A DNA stretch of 23,549 bases from assembly GCF_003436425.1 (NCBI RefSeq), contig NZ_QSPK01000035.1, forward strand, positions 1-23,549, in the 5' to 3' direction. The notes beneath the pieces are model-generated. The model was not told where the DNA came from. It made no database searches and saw only the letters and a list, made by a program, of their open reading frames with translations. Each line of letters starts with the position of its first letter. Position 1 is the first letter of the stretch. Below are positions 7,718-15,777 of this stretch, one piece after another. The DNA is from Eubacterium sp. TM05-53. Its GTDB lineage: Bacteria; Bacillota_I; Bacilli_A; Erysipelotrichales; Erysipelotrichaceae. Made by a program: the position numbers and the translations under genes.

Positions 7718-8713
7718 ATGAATATTTATGACATTGCCAAATTATCAGGCGTATCCATTGCGACAGTATCGCGTGTAATCAATAATAGTCCTAAAGTCTC
7801 AGAAAAGACAAAAAAGAAAGTCTGGGACGTTATGAATGAGTATGATTACACACCCAATGTATTTGCCAGAGGCTTAGGATTAAATTCGGTTAAAACGGTT
7901 GGGCTAGTTTGCCCAGATGTATCCGATCGTTATATGGCGAGTGCGATTGCGTATTTAGAAAAGAATTTACGCAAGTATGGATATGACTCAATTTTGATGT
8001 GTAGTGGCTTTGATTATGAAGGAAAGGTAGAGGCCGTAAAAATATTATTGGATCGAAGAATCGATGCGATGATATTAGTTGGTTCACATTATGCAGGGGA
8101 CTGCGGACAGAATGATATTCAATACCTTAAAGATGCTGCCCAAAAGGTTCCCGTGGTACTTATGAATGGTTACGTTCGTATACCGGGTGTATATTGTGTT
8201 TTAACAGATAATTATAAAGCGGTTTATGATACTGTATGTAATCTAATCGAAGTTGGAAGGAAGAAAATTGTGTTTTTGTATGATGCCAATTCATACAGCA
8301 CAACGAAAAAATTAGAGGGATATCAAGATGCACTGATTGATAATGGTTTAAAGGTGCAGAAAGAATACAAGGTATTTATGCCAAATAACGTATTAAAGGC
8401 AAGAGATTTACTGGCAAAGAAAAAGTTAGATTTTGATGCCGTGATTGCCAGTGATGATGCGATGGCTGTTGGTGCTTTAAAATATGCACGTCAAATCAAC
8501 AAGTCGATTCCTGAAGATGTCAATGTCGTTGGATTCAACAACTCAGAACTATGTGTTTGTTGCAATCCGGAAATGAGTTCTATTGATTCACAAGAAGAAG
8601 AATTAAGTGAAATTGCGGTTGATTCGCTTATTAAAGTTCTTGCAGGAAAATCAGTTCGACAAAAAATGGAGATTCCATGTAAATTTATTAAGCGTAATAC
8701 AACACAGTTCTAA
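7718..8713 (+). CDS. LacI-family repressor of the uronate genes
   Basis: The 331-residue protein has the standard LacI layout. Residues 1-22 (MNIYDIAKLSGVSIATVSRV) are the HTH, and YTPNVFARGLG near 45-55 is the hinge helix. A periplasmic-binding-protein-like effector domain runs from about 60 onward (KTVGLVCPDVSDRY, then VNVVGFNNSE). Start choice: the ATG at 7718 follows GAGGAG by about ten bases; an in-frame TTG at 7700 would overlap that site. It is the first gene of the TRAP/uxaC operon and sits between two copies of a perfect palindrome, so it probably represses both divergent operons and is induced by a uronate or pathway intermediate. Functional naming (UxuR- or KdgR-like) cannot be settled from sequence. 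Confidence 0.92.
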   Translation: MNIYDIAKLSGVSIATVSRVINNSPKVSEKTKKKVWDVMNEYDYTPNVFARGLGLNSVKTVGLVCPDVSDRYMASAIAYLEKNLRKYGYDSILMCSGFDYEGKVEAVKILLDRRIDAMILVGSHYAGDCGQNDIQYLKDAAQKVPVVLMNGYVRIPGVYCVLTDNYKAVYDTVCNLIEVGRKKIVFLYDANSYSTTKKLEGYQDALIDNGLKVQKEYKVFMPNNVLKARDLLAKKKLDFDAVIASDDAMAVGALKYARQINKSIPEDVNVVGFNNSELCVCCNPEMSSIDSQEEELSEIAVDSLIKVLAGKSVRQKMEIPCKFIKRNTTQF

Positions 8714-8730
8714 ACATTAGGAGGATTACT

Positions 8731-9756
8731 GTGAAGTTGATTAAAAAAGTACTTGGAGCGCTTATGTGTCTTGTGTTTATGCTAAGTGCAACAGGTTGTT
8801 CTTCAGTTACGAATGGAAAGCGTATCGTTCGTGTTGCGACAATGCAGTCGGAAACGCATCCTGAGTATCTGGGATTATTAAAATTTAAAGAATATGTTGA
8901 ACAAGAATTAGGGGATAAATATGAAGTGCAAATTTTCCCTAACGAAATTTTAGGTGCTGCCCAAAAAGCTATCGAGTTAACGCAAACAGGAGCTATTGAT
9001 TTTACAATTGTTGGTACGGCAAACCTAGAAACATTTGCGAGTGTATATGAAATTTTCTCTATGCCATATTTATTTACTTCAGAAGATGCATATCATGAAG
9101 TTATGAATGATACAGATTATATGAATAAAATCTTCTCAAGTACAGATGAACAAGGTTTTAGAGCTTTAACTTGGTACAATGCAGGTACTCGTAACTTCTA
9201 TGCAAAAAAAGAAATTGATTCACCAGAAGATATGAAAGGATTGAAGATCCGTGTTCAACAAAGTCCTGCAAGTGTTGCGATGTGTCAGGCATTTGGTGCT
9301 GCAGCCAGCCCAATGAGTTTTGGTGAAGTGTATACAGCTATTCAACAAGGTGTAATTGATGGTGCTGAAAATAACGAACTTGCATTAACATCCAATAAAC
9401 ATGGTGAAGTTGCGAAATATTTCTCTTACAACAAACACCAAATGATTCCAGACTTGTTGATTGGAAACTTGAGTTTCTTGAATGGTTTATCTAAAGAAGA
9501 AAGAGAAGTATTCTATAAGGCGGCTGAATTATCAAACAAAGAAGAATGTAAACAATGGGATGTTCAAGTTAAAGAAGCTAAGAAAATTGCTCAAGAACAA
9601 ATGGGTGTTAAATTCATCGATGTAGATGTATTGGCTTTCCAAAAGAAGGTAAAGGGTGTTCAAGAATCTATCTTGAAGGATAATGCCCAGGCAAAACCTA
9701 TTTATGATCATATTCAAAAAGTAAACAAAAAATATGAAGGCAAGGATGGTGAATAA
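8731..9756 (+). CDS. dctP: TRAP transporter solute-binding lipoprotein (DctP family)
   Basis: A 341-residue extracellular binding protein. The N-terminal signal peptide ends in the lipobox SATGC, with C23 as the lipidated residue, as expected where a Gram-positive TRAP binding protein is anchored to the membrane. The conserved DctP segment GLKIRVQQSPASVAMCQAFG (170-189) contains R174, the arginine that binds the substrate carboxylate. MSFGEVYTAIQQGVIDGAENN follows at 195-215. The start is GTG with AGGAGG six bases upstream. It captures the substrate for the DctQ/DctM channel encoded next. The setting within a uronate locus suggests galacturonate or glucuronate; related binding proteins are known for uronates, but specificity is inferred. 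Confidence 0.93.
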   Translation: MKLIKKVLGALMCLVFMLSATGCSSVTNGKRIVRVATMQSETHPEYLGLLKFKEYVEQELGDKYEVQIFPNEILGAAQKAIELTQTGAIDFTIVGTANLETFASVYEIFSMPYLFTSEDAYHEVMNDTDYMNKIFSSTDEQGFRALTWYNAGTRNFYAKKEIDSPEDMKGLKIRVQQSPASVAMCQAFGAAASPMSFGEVYTAIQQGVIDGAENNELALTSNKHGEVAKYFSYNKHQMIPDLLIGNLSFLNGLSKEEREVFYKAAELSNKEECKQWDVQVKEAKKIAQEQMGVKFIDVDVLAFQKKVKGVQESILKDNAQAKPIYDHIQKVNKKYEGKDGE

Positions 9757-9757
9757 T

Positions 9758-10231
9758 ATGGAAAAATTAAGAAACGCAATCAACACTATTCTTGGATGGG
9801 CATGTGTATTCGTATTTGCCGTAATGGTAGTCGTAGGTACATACCAAATCGTAGTTCGTTACTTCTTTAATAATCCAAGTACAGTATCCGAAGAATTATT
9901 AACTTACAGTTTTACATGGATGGCTTTACTTTCTACTGCTTTAGTCTTTGGTAAAAGAGATCACATGCGTATGGGTTTCTTGGCCGATAAAGTTACAGGA
10001 CAGAAAAAGAAAGTATTGGAAATCGTTATTGAATTATTAATTATCGCATTCGCCCTTGTTGTTATGGTTTATGGTGGAATTTCTATCATGAAATTAACAA
10101 TGACGCAAATCACAGCTTCACTTGGCGTAAGTATGGGATTGATCTATACAATCATTCCTTTATCAGGCATTCTAATTGTCGTTTATGGCATTATGAATAT
10201 TATTGATTTGGCGAAAGGAAAGGGTGAATAA
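9758..10231 (+). CDS. dctQ: TRAP transporter small membrane subunit (DctQ family)
   Basis: A 157-residue protein with four predicted membrane segments (about 11-33, 44-64, 86-107 and 125-148). It carries the DctQ signature VGTYQIVVRYFFNNPSTVSEE (26-46), followed by W54 and a GKRDHMRMGF turn (65-74). It forms the permease together with DctM. I choose the ATG at 9758, which follows AAGGA and lies one base after the dctP stop. An in-frame ATG at 9746 overlaps that ribosome site. Its stop is two bases before dctM. Confidence 0.9.
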   Translation: MEKLRNAINTILGWACVFVFAVMVVVGTYQIVVRYFFNNPSTVSEELLTYSFTWMALLSTALVFGKRDHMRMGFLADKVTGQKKKVLEIVIELLIIAFALVVMVYGGISIMKLTMTQITASLGVSMGLIYTIIPLSGILIVVYGIMNIIDLAKGKGE

Positions 10232-10233
10232 GC

Positions 10234-11544
10234 ATGAGTTTATCAGTTTTATCAGGATTAATTATTTTAGTATTGCTAGTTATTATGCTTATTGCAGGTG
10301 TTCCCATTGCCGTGGCATTAGGAATTAGTAGTGTTTGTGCAATTTTACCAGTTATGGATCTAAATGTAGCCGTAGTTACGGGTGCACAAAGAATTTTCTC
10401 TGGAATTAGTGTATTTAGTTTATTGGCCATTCCATTCTTCATTCTTGCGGGAAATATTATGAATAAAGGTGGTATCGCCATTCGTTTGATCAACTTAGCT
10501 AAAATCGTTACAGGAAGAACACCTGGTGGTTTAGCTCAGACAAATATTTTGGCTAATGCCTTATTTGGTGCTATTTCAGGTTCAGGTACTGCTGCTGCAA
10601 GTGCTATGGGATCTATCATTGGTCCAATTGAAAAAGATGAGGGATATGATCCTAACTTCTCGGCTGCCGCAAATATTGCGACTGCGCCTACTGGATTATT
10701 GATTCCACCTTCAAATGTAATGATCACATTCTCATTGGTTTCTGGTGGTACAAGCGTTGCTGCCTTATTTATGGCTGGATATATTCCAGGTGCATTGTGG
10801 GCACTAGCTTGTATGCTTGTTGTGTATATCTATGCTAAGAAAGCTGGATATAGAAGTCAGACTAAATTAACAGGTAAAGAAAAATTCAATGCGTTCATTC
10901 AAGCATTACCATGTCTATTATTAATTATCATTGTTATTGGTGGTATTATTGCTGGAGTCTTCACTGCAACAGAAGGTAGTGTTGTTGCCGTTGTATACTC
11001 ATTGTTACTTTCTATTTATGGATATAAATCAATGAAATGGAAAGATTTACCAGAAATCTTTAGATCAAGTGCTGAAATGACAGGTATCATTATTTTCTTG
11101 ATTGGTGTATCTAGTATCATGTCTTGGGTTATGGCCTTCACAAACATTCCTACAATGGTTTCAAATGGATTATTATCTATTTCAAGCAATAAATACGTCA
11201 TCTTATTAATGATCAACATCATCTTATTGGTAGTTGGTACATTCATGGATATGACTCCAGCTACATTGATCTTTACTCCAATCTTCTTGCCAGTATGTAC
11301 GGCATTAGGTATGAACACAATTCACTTTGGTATTATGTTGATCTTCAACTTGTGTATTGGAACAATCACTCCTCCAGTAGGAACGACACTATTTGTTGGT
11401 GTTAAAGTTGGAGGCGTTAAGATTGAAACGGTATTTAAACACTTGTTACCATACTTCTTCGCAATTATTGTCGTATTGATGTTGGTAACATACATTCCAC
11501 AATTAAGTCTATGGTTACCTGGTTTAATGGGTTATGTAAGTTAG
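10234..11544 (+). CDS. dctM: TRAP transporter large permease subunit (DctM family)
   Basis: Very hydrophobic protein of 436 residues, the normal DctM length, with about 12 membrane segments. Family landmarks include IPFFILAGNIMNKGG (67-81), the substrate-path region FGAISGSGTAAASAMGSI (110-127), and LIPPSNVMITF in the middle. GTITPPVGTTLFVG in the second half mirrors the first. It is the sodium-coupled channel that imports the substrate handed over by DctP. AAAGGAAAGGG at the end of dctQ supplies the ribosome site. Confidence 0.95.
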   Translation: MSLSVLSGLIILVLLVIMLIAGVPIAVALGISSVCAILPVMDLNVAVVTGAQRIFSGISVFSLLAIPFFILAGNIMNKGGIAIRLINLAKIVTGRTPGGLAQTNILANALFGAISGSGTAAASAMGSIIGPIEKDEGYDPNFSAAANIATAPTGLLIPPSNVMITFSLVSGGTSVAALFMAGYIPGALWALACMLVVYIYAKKAGYRSQTKLTGKEKFNAFIQALPCLLLIIIVIGGIIAGVFTATEGSVVAVVYSLLLSIYGYKSMKWKDLPEIFRSSAEMTGIIIFLIGVSSIMSWVMAFTNIPTMVSNGLLSISSNKYVILLMINIILLVVGTFMDMTPATLIFTPIFLPVCTALGMNTIHFGIMLIFNLCIGTITPPVGTTLFVGVKVGGVKIETVFKHLLPYFFAIIVVLMLVTYIPQLSLWLPGLMGYVS

Positions 11545-11561
11545 AAGGAAGGAATTTTTAA

Positions 11562-12968
11562 ATGAAACAATTTATGGATAAAGACTTCTTATTGACAAAT
11601 GAAGTCGCTAAGGAATTATTTTTTGATGCTGCAAATACAATGCCAATTGTAGATTATCACTGTCATATTGATCCAAAAGAAATTGCAGAGGATCGTAAAT
11701 TTGAAAATATCACACAAGTATGGCTTGGTGGTGACCACTATAAATGGCGTCAAATGCGTTCAAACGGAGTGGATGAATATTATATTACGGGAGATGCTCC
11801 AGATCGTGAAAAATTCCAGAAGTGGGCAGAAACACTTGAAAAAGCCATTGGAAACCCATTATTCCACTGGTCTCACTTGGAACTTCAAAGATATTTTGGA
11901 TATCACGGTGTTTTAAATAGTAAAACAGCGGAAGAAGTATGGAACTTGTGTAATGAAAAACTTCAACAAGATGATATGAGTGTACGTAACTTGATTAAAA
12001 ACTCAAATGTTAAATTGTTATGTACAACGGATGATCCAATTGATGATTTGCATTGGCATAAAGTCATTAAGGCTGATGAAACATTTGATGTAAAGGTACT
12101 TCCTGCTTGGCGTCCAGACAAGGCTATGCGTATCAATAAACCAGAATTTGCCGATTACATGAGCCAATTGGCAACTGTTTCTGAAGTTGAAATTCATACG
12201 TTTGAAGATATGAAAAAAGCCATCATCAAACGTATGGAATACTTTAATGAATTAGGATGTCTAGTGAGTGATCACGGATTGGATTATGTGATGTATGCTC
12301 CAGCAAGCACAGAAGAAATCGAGAAAATCTTTGAAAAAGGATTGAATCACGAAGCTGTTACTGCATTGGAATGTGATCAATATAAAACAGCCTTCTTATT
12401 ATTCATCGCAAAAGAATATAAACGTTTGGGTTGGGTAATGCAGTTGCACTATGGTTGTAAACGTGACAACAACACAACAATGTACAATAAGTTGGGACCA
12501 GATACTGGTTATGATTGTATTTCAAACTTTGCGCCTGCAGATCAACTTACAAATATGTTGGATGCGATCAACGAAAATGGTGGATTGCCAAAAACAATTC
12601 TATACAGTTTGAATCCTGGAGATGATGAATTAATCGGTACAGTACTTGGATGTTTCCAAAACAGTGATGCGATTGGAAAGATTCAACAAGGATCTGCATG
12701 GTGGTTCAACGACAATAAAACAGGTATGGAAAAACAAATGACATCTTTGGCAAACTTAGGATTATTAGGTAATTTCTTAGGTATGTTGACAGATTCAAGA
12801 AGCTTCTTGTCTTATTCAAGACATGAATATTTCCGCCGAATCATGTGTAACTTAATTGGTACATGGGTTGAAAATGGAGAGTATCCTTATGATAAGGAAA
12901 ACTTAACTGAAATCGTTAAGGGTATCTCTTACAACAATGCCGTTCGTTATTTTGGATTTGATTTATAA
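11562..12968 (+). CDS. uxaC: Uronate isomerase (glucuronate/galacturonate)
   Basis: A 468-residue enzyme of the amidohydrolase superfamily, UxaC type, at normal length. The metal-binding HxH pair is H33/H35 in IVDYHCHIDPKEIAED. Family blocks WLGGDHYKWRQMRSNG, LLCTTDDPIDDLHWH, LPAWRPDKA and GWVMQLHYG are all present. It interconverts galacturonate and tagaturonate, or glucuronate and fructuronate. With uxaB and uxaA across the divergent promoter, and no uxuA/uxuB here, the galacturonate branch is the one completed locally. It closes the TRAP operon and is followed by a terminator. AAGGAAGG lies about nine bases before the ATG. Confidence 0.97.
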   Translation: MKQFMDKDFLLTNEVAKELFFDAANTMPIVDYHCHIDPKEIAEDRKFENITQVWLGGDHYKWRQMRSNGVDEYYITGDAPDREKFQKWAETLEKAIGNPLFHWSHLELQRYFGYHGVLNSKTAEEVWNLCNEKLQQDDMSVRNLIKNSNVKLLCTTDDPIDDLHWHKVIKADETFDVKVLPAWRPDKAMRINKPEFADYMSQLATVSEVEIHTFEDMKKAIIKRMEYFNELGCLVSDHGLDYVMYAPASTEEIEKIFEKGLNHEAVTALECDQYKTAFLLFIAKEYKRLGWVMQLHYGCKRDNNTTMYNKLGPDTGYDCISNFAPADQLTNMLDAINENGGLPKTILYSLNPGDDELIGTVLGCFQNSDAIGKIQQGSAWWFNDNKTGMEKQMTSLANLGLLGNFLGMLTDSRSFLSYSRHEYFRRIMCNLIGTWVENGEYPYDKENLTEIVKGISYNNAVRYFGFDL

Positions 12969-12977
12969 TAGTTAATG

Positions 12978-13012
12978 AAAAAGAGAACTTTGAATTCAAG
13001 GTTCTCTTTTTT
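12978..13012 (+). terminator. Intrinsic terminator after uxaC
   Basis: AAAAGAGAACTTT pairs with AAGGTTCTCTTTT, with one G-U, around a short GAATTC-containing loop. The arm ends in a run of six T. It ends the lacI-dctPQM-uxaC transcript. Confidence 0.85.
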
Positions 13013-13039
13013 AGTGTCATAATTTAAAAATATGACACT
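13013..13039. repeat. Inverted repeat at the start of the fic upstream region
   Basis: AGTGTCATA (13013-13021) and TATGACACT (13031-13039) are perfect inverted copies with a 9-base spacer, followed by T-rich sequence. A longer form, AGTGTCATAATTT at 13013-13025, is exactly matched by its reverse complement AAATTATGACACT at 13170-13182, just before the fic promoter. It could be a second terminator hairpin or a paired binding site. Confidence 0.6.
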
Positions 13040-13057
13040 TTTTCTACTAATTGAAAG

Positions 13058-13182
13058 TCAAAATGAGTCAACTCTGATTCAAAATGGGGTTAAAAAACAT
13101 AAAAAGGTGTCAAAATTTGAAATTATGAATCAAAACATACTAAAAAGTAGTGAAATGATTCAAAATATGAAATTATGACACT
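13058..13182. repeat. Helically phased TCAAAAT box array upstream of fic
   Basis: The heptamer TCAAAAT, once TCAAAAC, starts at 13058, 13079, 13110, 13130 and 13160. Spacings of 21, 31, 20 and 30 bases are close to two and three helical turns in alternation. A longer direct repeat CAAAATWTGAAATTATGA is at 13111-13128 and 13161-13178, with one mismatch and 50 bases apart. This fills the 214-base gap before fic, which has no gene, and looks like a multi-site operator. Confidence 0.6.
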
Positions 13183-13188
13183 TTTCTG

Positions 13189-13197
13189 TGCTAAAAT
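13189..13197 (+). promoter_or_regulatory. Predicted extended -10 promoter for fic
   Basis: TGCTAAAAT is an extended -10 (TGn plus a near-consensus hexamer). No good -35 is visible at 17-18 bases, and the repeat array directly abuts, so an activator or repressor may control it. Confidence 0.45.
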
Positions 13198-13226
13198 AGG
13201 GTAAACAAAGTCAGGAGGTAGGAAAA

Positions 13227-14306
13227 ATGACACCTTTTAGCGCAGATTTATATCCGGTGAATTATAAGATGGATAAAGACTTATTAAGACTGTTATCTCA
13301 GGCAAACGCGAAATATACAGAGTATAAGATTAAATTACAAACTTTGGACTTTGATTCAAAATATTTTTTAGATTCAATTTTGTTGAGTGAGAGTTTGAAA
13401 TCAACTCAAATTGAGGGTACACAGATATCGCAAGATGAAATGTATTATTTAAAGTATATGGAAGAAACAGATGATAATAAAGAAATCCAAAATCTAAAAA
13501 AAACTGTGGAATATGCATATGAAAAAATTAATATTGGAAAAGATATTGATTTTGAATTGGTGAATACAATGCATAGGCTTTTGTTGGATAGTGTTCGTGG
13601 TTCTAAAAAGAAGCCAGGTCATATTCGCACAACTCAAAATTGGATTGGTCCTAAAGGAGCGGGTATTGAAAATGCGATATTTATTCCTCCTGCACCAGAA
13701 AATGTATATGGATTGTTAGAAAATTTGTATGAGTATATGAATGACGAGTTTATTGATCCATATTTAATTAATGTGGCATTATCTCATGCACAATTTGAAA
13801 CAATTCATGCATACTCAGATGGAAATGGACGACTAGGAAGAGCTTTGATCCCTATTCAAATGGCAAGGTTTGAACAAGATAAACCAATATTATATATGTC
13901 GGAAATATTGGAATTATATAAGCCTGCATATCAATATAATTTAATGGAAAGTCGTAAAGGAAATTATTTGGGATATATCAAATTTTTCCTTCAATGCGTT
14001 GTCGATCAGTGCAATAGTTTTATTTATAAGATGAAAGAAATCGACAGAATCTATAAGGAAGATATGGCAAAAATGGAAACGATTCACAGTACAACACTAT
14101 ATAAAATTATGCCAATTATTCTTTCTCAAGTTGTATTTACAAAAAAAGAATTAGAAGATATGACAGGATTATCGAAATCAACAATCAATCGTACAATTCA
14201 GAAGATGGAAGAATTAAATGTAGTCTCGTACGATGATTCGGTACGTAAAAAGAGTTATTGTTACAGAAGTGTATATAATGTATTTGTAGGAAAAAGAAAT
14301 TATTGA
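13227..14306 (+). CDS. Class II Fic-domain protein with C-terminal winged helix
   Basis: A 359-residue Fic protein, expected to transfer AMP from ATP to a target protein. The catalytic motif HAYSDGNGRLGR (194-205) has H194, D198, N200 and R202/R205; the usual HPF is HAY here. An inhibitory helix motif STQIEG (59-64, S/T-x3-E-G with E63) lies N-terminal to the Fic core, which defines class II self-inhibited enzymes. NWIG and IFIPPAPENV form the flap region that positions the target. Residues about 300-340 (TKKELEDMTGLSKSTINRTI) look like a winged helix DNA-binding domain, as in many Fic/DUF4172-like proteins, and could bind the repeats upstream. AGGAGG precedes the ATG. Target and biological role are unknown. 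Confidence 0.92.
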   Translation: MTPFSADLYPVNYKMDKDLLRLLSQANAKYTEYKIKLQTLDFDSKYFLDSILLSESLKSTQIEGTQISQDEMYYLKYMEETDDNKEIQNLKKTVEYAYEKINIGKDIDFELVNTMHRLLLDSVRGSKKKPGHIRTTQNWIGPKGAGIENAIFIPPAPENVYGLLENLYEYMNDEFIDPYLINVALSHAQFETIHAYSDGNGRLGRALIPIQMARFEQDKPILYMSEILELYKPAYQYNLMESRKGNYLGYIKFFLQCVVDQCNSFIYKMKEIDRIYKEDMAKMETIHSTTLYKIMPIILSQVVFTKKELEDMTGLSKSTINRTIQKMEELNVVSYDDSVRKKSYCYRSVYNVFVGKRNY

Positions 14307-14308
14307 AT

Positions 14309-14420
14309 GAAAAGTGTTAAATATAGTTACGCTTTCCCCTAGAAAAATGTAATTTTCTTTAAATATTCCCCTAGAAAAGTGTTAAAAGATATAGAATATT
14401 CCCCTAGAAAAATGTAAAAT
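14309..14420. repeat. Triple direct repeat upstream of first DUF4143 ATPase
   Basis: TTCCCCTAGAAAA followed by RTGTWA occurs at 14334, 14366 and 14399, i.e. every 32-33 bases. A partial fourth copy of the core (GAAAAGTGTTA at 14309) is in the same register, 33 bases earlier, right after the fic stop. The array occupies nearly all of the 137 bases between fic and the ATPase gene. No convincing promoter is visible there. It is probably an operator or leader array for the ATPase gene. Confidence 0.75.
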
Positions 14421-14443
14421 TAGATTAAAGGAGAGGATATTCT

Positions 14444-15757
14444 GTGTATCGATATATATATAATGATTTAGTTAAATGGAAAAATAGTAGCTATCGTAAA
14501 CCTTTGATTTTAAATGGCGCAAGACAGACGGGAAAGACTTGGATTTTAAATGAATTTGGGAAAAAAGAATATAAAAATGTAGTTTATATCAATTGTGATA
14601 ATAATAATGAAATGAAAGAAATGTTCTACGATTTTGATGTGAATCGTTTGATCTTAAGTTTCTCTGCTCTCACAAACACGCGAATTGAAAAAGAAAATAC
14701 ATTGATTGTTCTAGATGAAATACAGGAATGTCCATTAGGGTTAACGGCATTAAAATATTTCCAAGAAGAAGCACCGGAATATCATATTGTTGTGGCAGGA
14801 AGCTTATTAGGTATCACTTTACATCAATCAACAGGATTTCCGGTGGGAAAAGTGGATCAATTAACTTTATACCCAATGTCATTTAAAGAATTCTTGTTGG
14901 CATTACATGAAGATATATTGGTAGAACAGATGGAACAACATAATTGGAAAGAGATGGATGTGTTCCGTGAAAAGCTAAAGAATTATTTACGTCAATATTA
15001 TTATGTTGGTGGTATGCCAGAAGTCGTAAAGTATTATGCTCAAACCAAGGAAATATTTCATGTTCGCGAAATACAAAATAGAATTCTTTTAAACTATCGA
15101 CAAGATTTTTCAAAACATATACCTGGAAACTTATTGACCAAAGTAAATTTAGTGTGGGATTCTGTTCCTGCACAATTGGCAAAGGAAAATAAAAAATTCA
15201 TTTACGGAATGTTAAAAAAGGGCGGTCGTGCAAAAGAGTTTGAAGATGCGATTCAATGGCTTGTGGATGCAGGCTTGGTGTTTAGGGTAAATCGTATTAA
15301 TAAAGTTTGCATGCCACTTAAGTTTTATGAAGAGTTCAATGCATTTAAACTGTACTTACTTGATCTAGGACTTCTTGGCGCAATGGTGGATGCTCCTGCA
15401 AAAAACATTTTAATAGGAGATAACGTTTTTAAAGAGTATAAGGGTGCTTTTACGGAGCAATATGTTGCTCAACAAATAGTGGCTTGTAATGTTACGCCAA
15501 AATACTATAATAATGAAAATTCTACAAATGAAATTGATTTTGTAGTTCAACTACAAAGTGTATATCCGATTGAGGTTAAGGCAGAAGAGAATTTAAAATC
15601 AAAAAGTATGAATACATTGTTAAATGAGAATGAGGACATGGAAGGTTGGAAATTTTCAATGTCTTCATACCGTACTTTTAAACAAATCATAAATATTCCT
15701 TTGTATGATGTGGAAGAATGGATATTGATGTATAAAGAAAAGATGTTGGAAATTTAA
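14444..15757 (+). CDS. AAA ATPase with DUF4143 (PD-(D/E)XK-like) C-terminus
   Basis: The 437-residue protein has an N-terminal AAA_14-type ATPase and a C-terminal DUF4143 domain. Walker A is GARQTGKT (25-32). Walker B is LIVLDEIQECP, with D91 and E92. AGSLLGI (118-124) is the sensor region, and LYPMSFKEF and YYVGGMPEVV are family blocks. At the C-terminus E338, D365 in NEIDFVV, and E377-x-K379 in YPIEVKA form the pattern of a PD-(D/E)XK nuclease core, so it may be catalytically active. The start is GTG at 14444, about seven bases after GGAGAGG; alternative ATG starts would cut the N-terminal family block. Such proteins are often multi-copy and accessory in gut bacteria, and their function is not established. 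A second, divergent copy lies at 20785. Confidence 0.88.
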   Translation: MYRYIYNDLVKWKNSSYRKPLILNGARQTGKTWILNEFGKKEYKNVVYINCDNNNEMKEMFYDFDVNRLILSFSALTNTRIEKENTLIVLDEIQECPLGLTALKYFQEEAPEYHIVVAGSLLGITLHQSTGFPVGKVDQLTLYPMSFKEFLLALHEDILVEQMEQHNWKEMDVFREKLKNYLRQYYYVGGMPEVVKYYAQTKEIFHVREIQNRILLNYRQDFSKHIPGNLLTKVNLVWDSVPAQLAKENKKFIYGMLKKGGRAKEFEDAIQWLVDAGLVFRVNRINKVCMPLKFYEEFNAFKLYLLDLGLLGAMVDAPAKNILIGDNVFKEYKGAFTEQYVAQQIVACNVTPKYYNNENSTNEIDFVVQLQSVYPIEVKAEENLKSKSMNTLLNENEDMEGWKFSMSSYRTFKQIINIPLYDVEEWILMYKEKMLEI

Positions 15758-15773
15758 AACCAACATCTTTTTG
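15738..15773. terminator. Terminator overlapping the ATPase stop codon
   Basis: AAAAGATGTTGG (15738-15749) and CCAACATCTTTT (15760-15771) pair perfectly around a 10-base A/T loop that contains the stop codon. T-runs follow in both directions, so it can also stop the convergent DUF885 transcript. Confidence 0.85.
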
Positions 15774-15777
15774 TGCT

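Noticed and set aside
13227..15757. Fic and the following ATPase as a toxin-antitoxin pair
   Set aside because: The Fic protein already carries its own inhibitory helix (class II), the ATPase does not resemble a Fic antitoxin, and a 137-base repeat region separates them.
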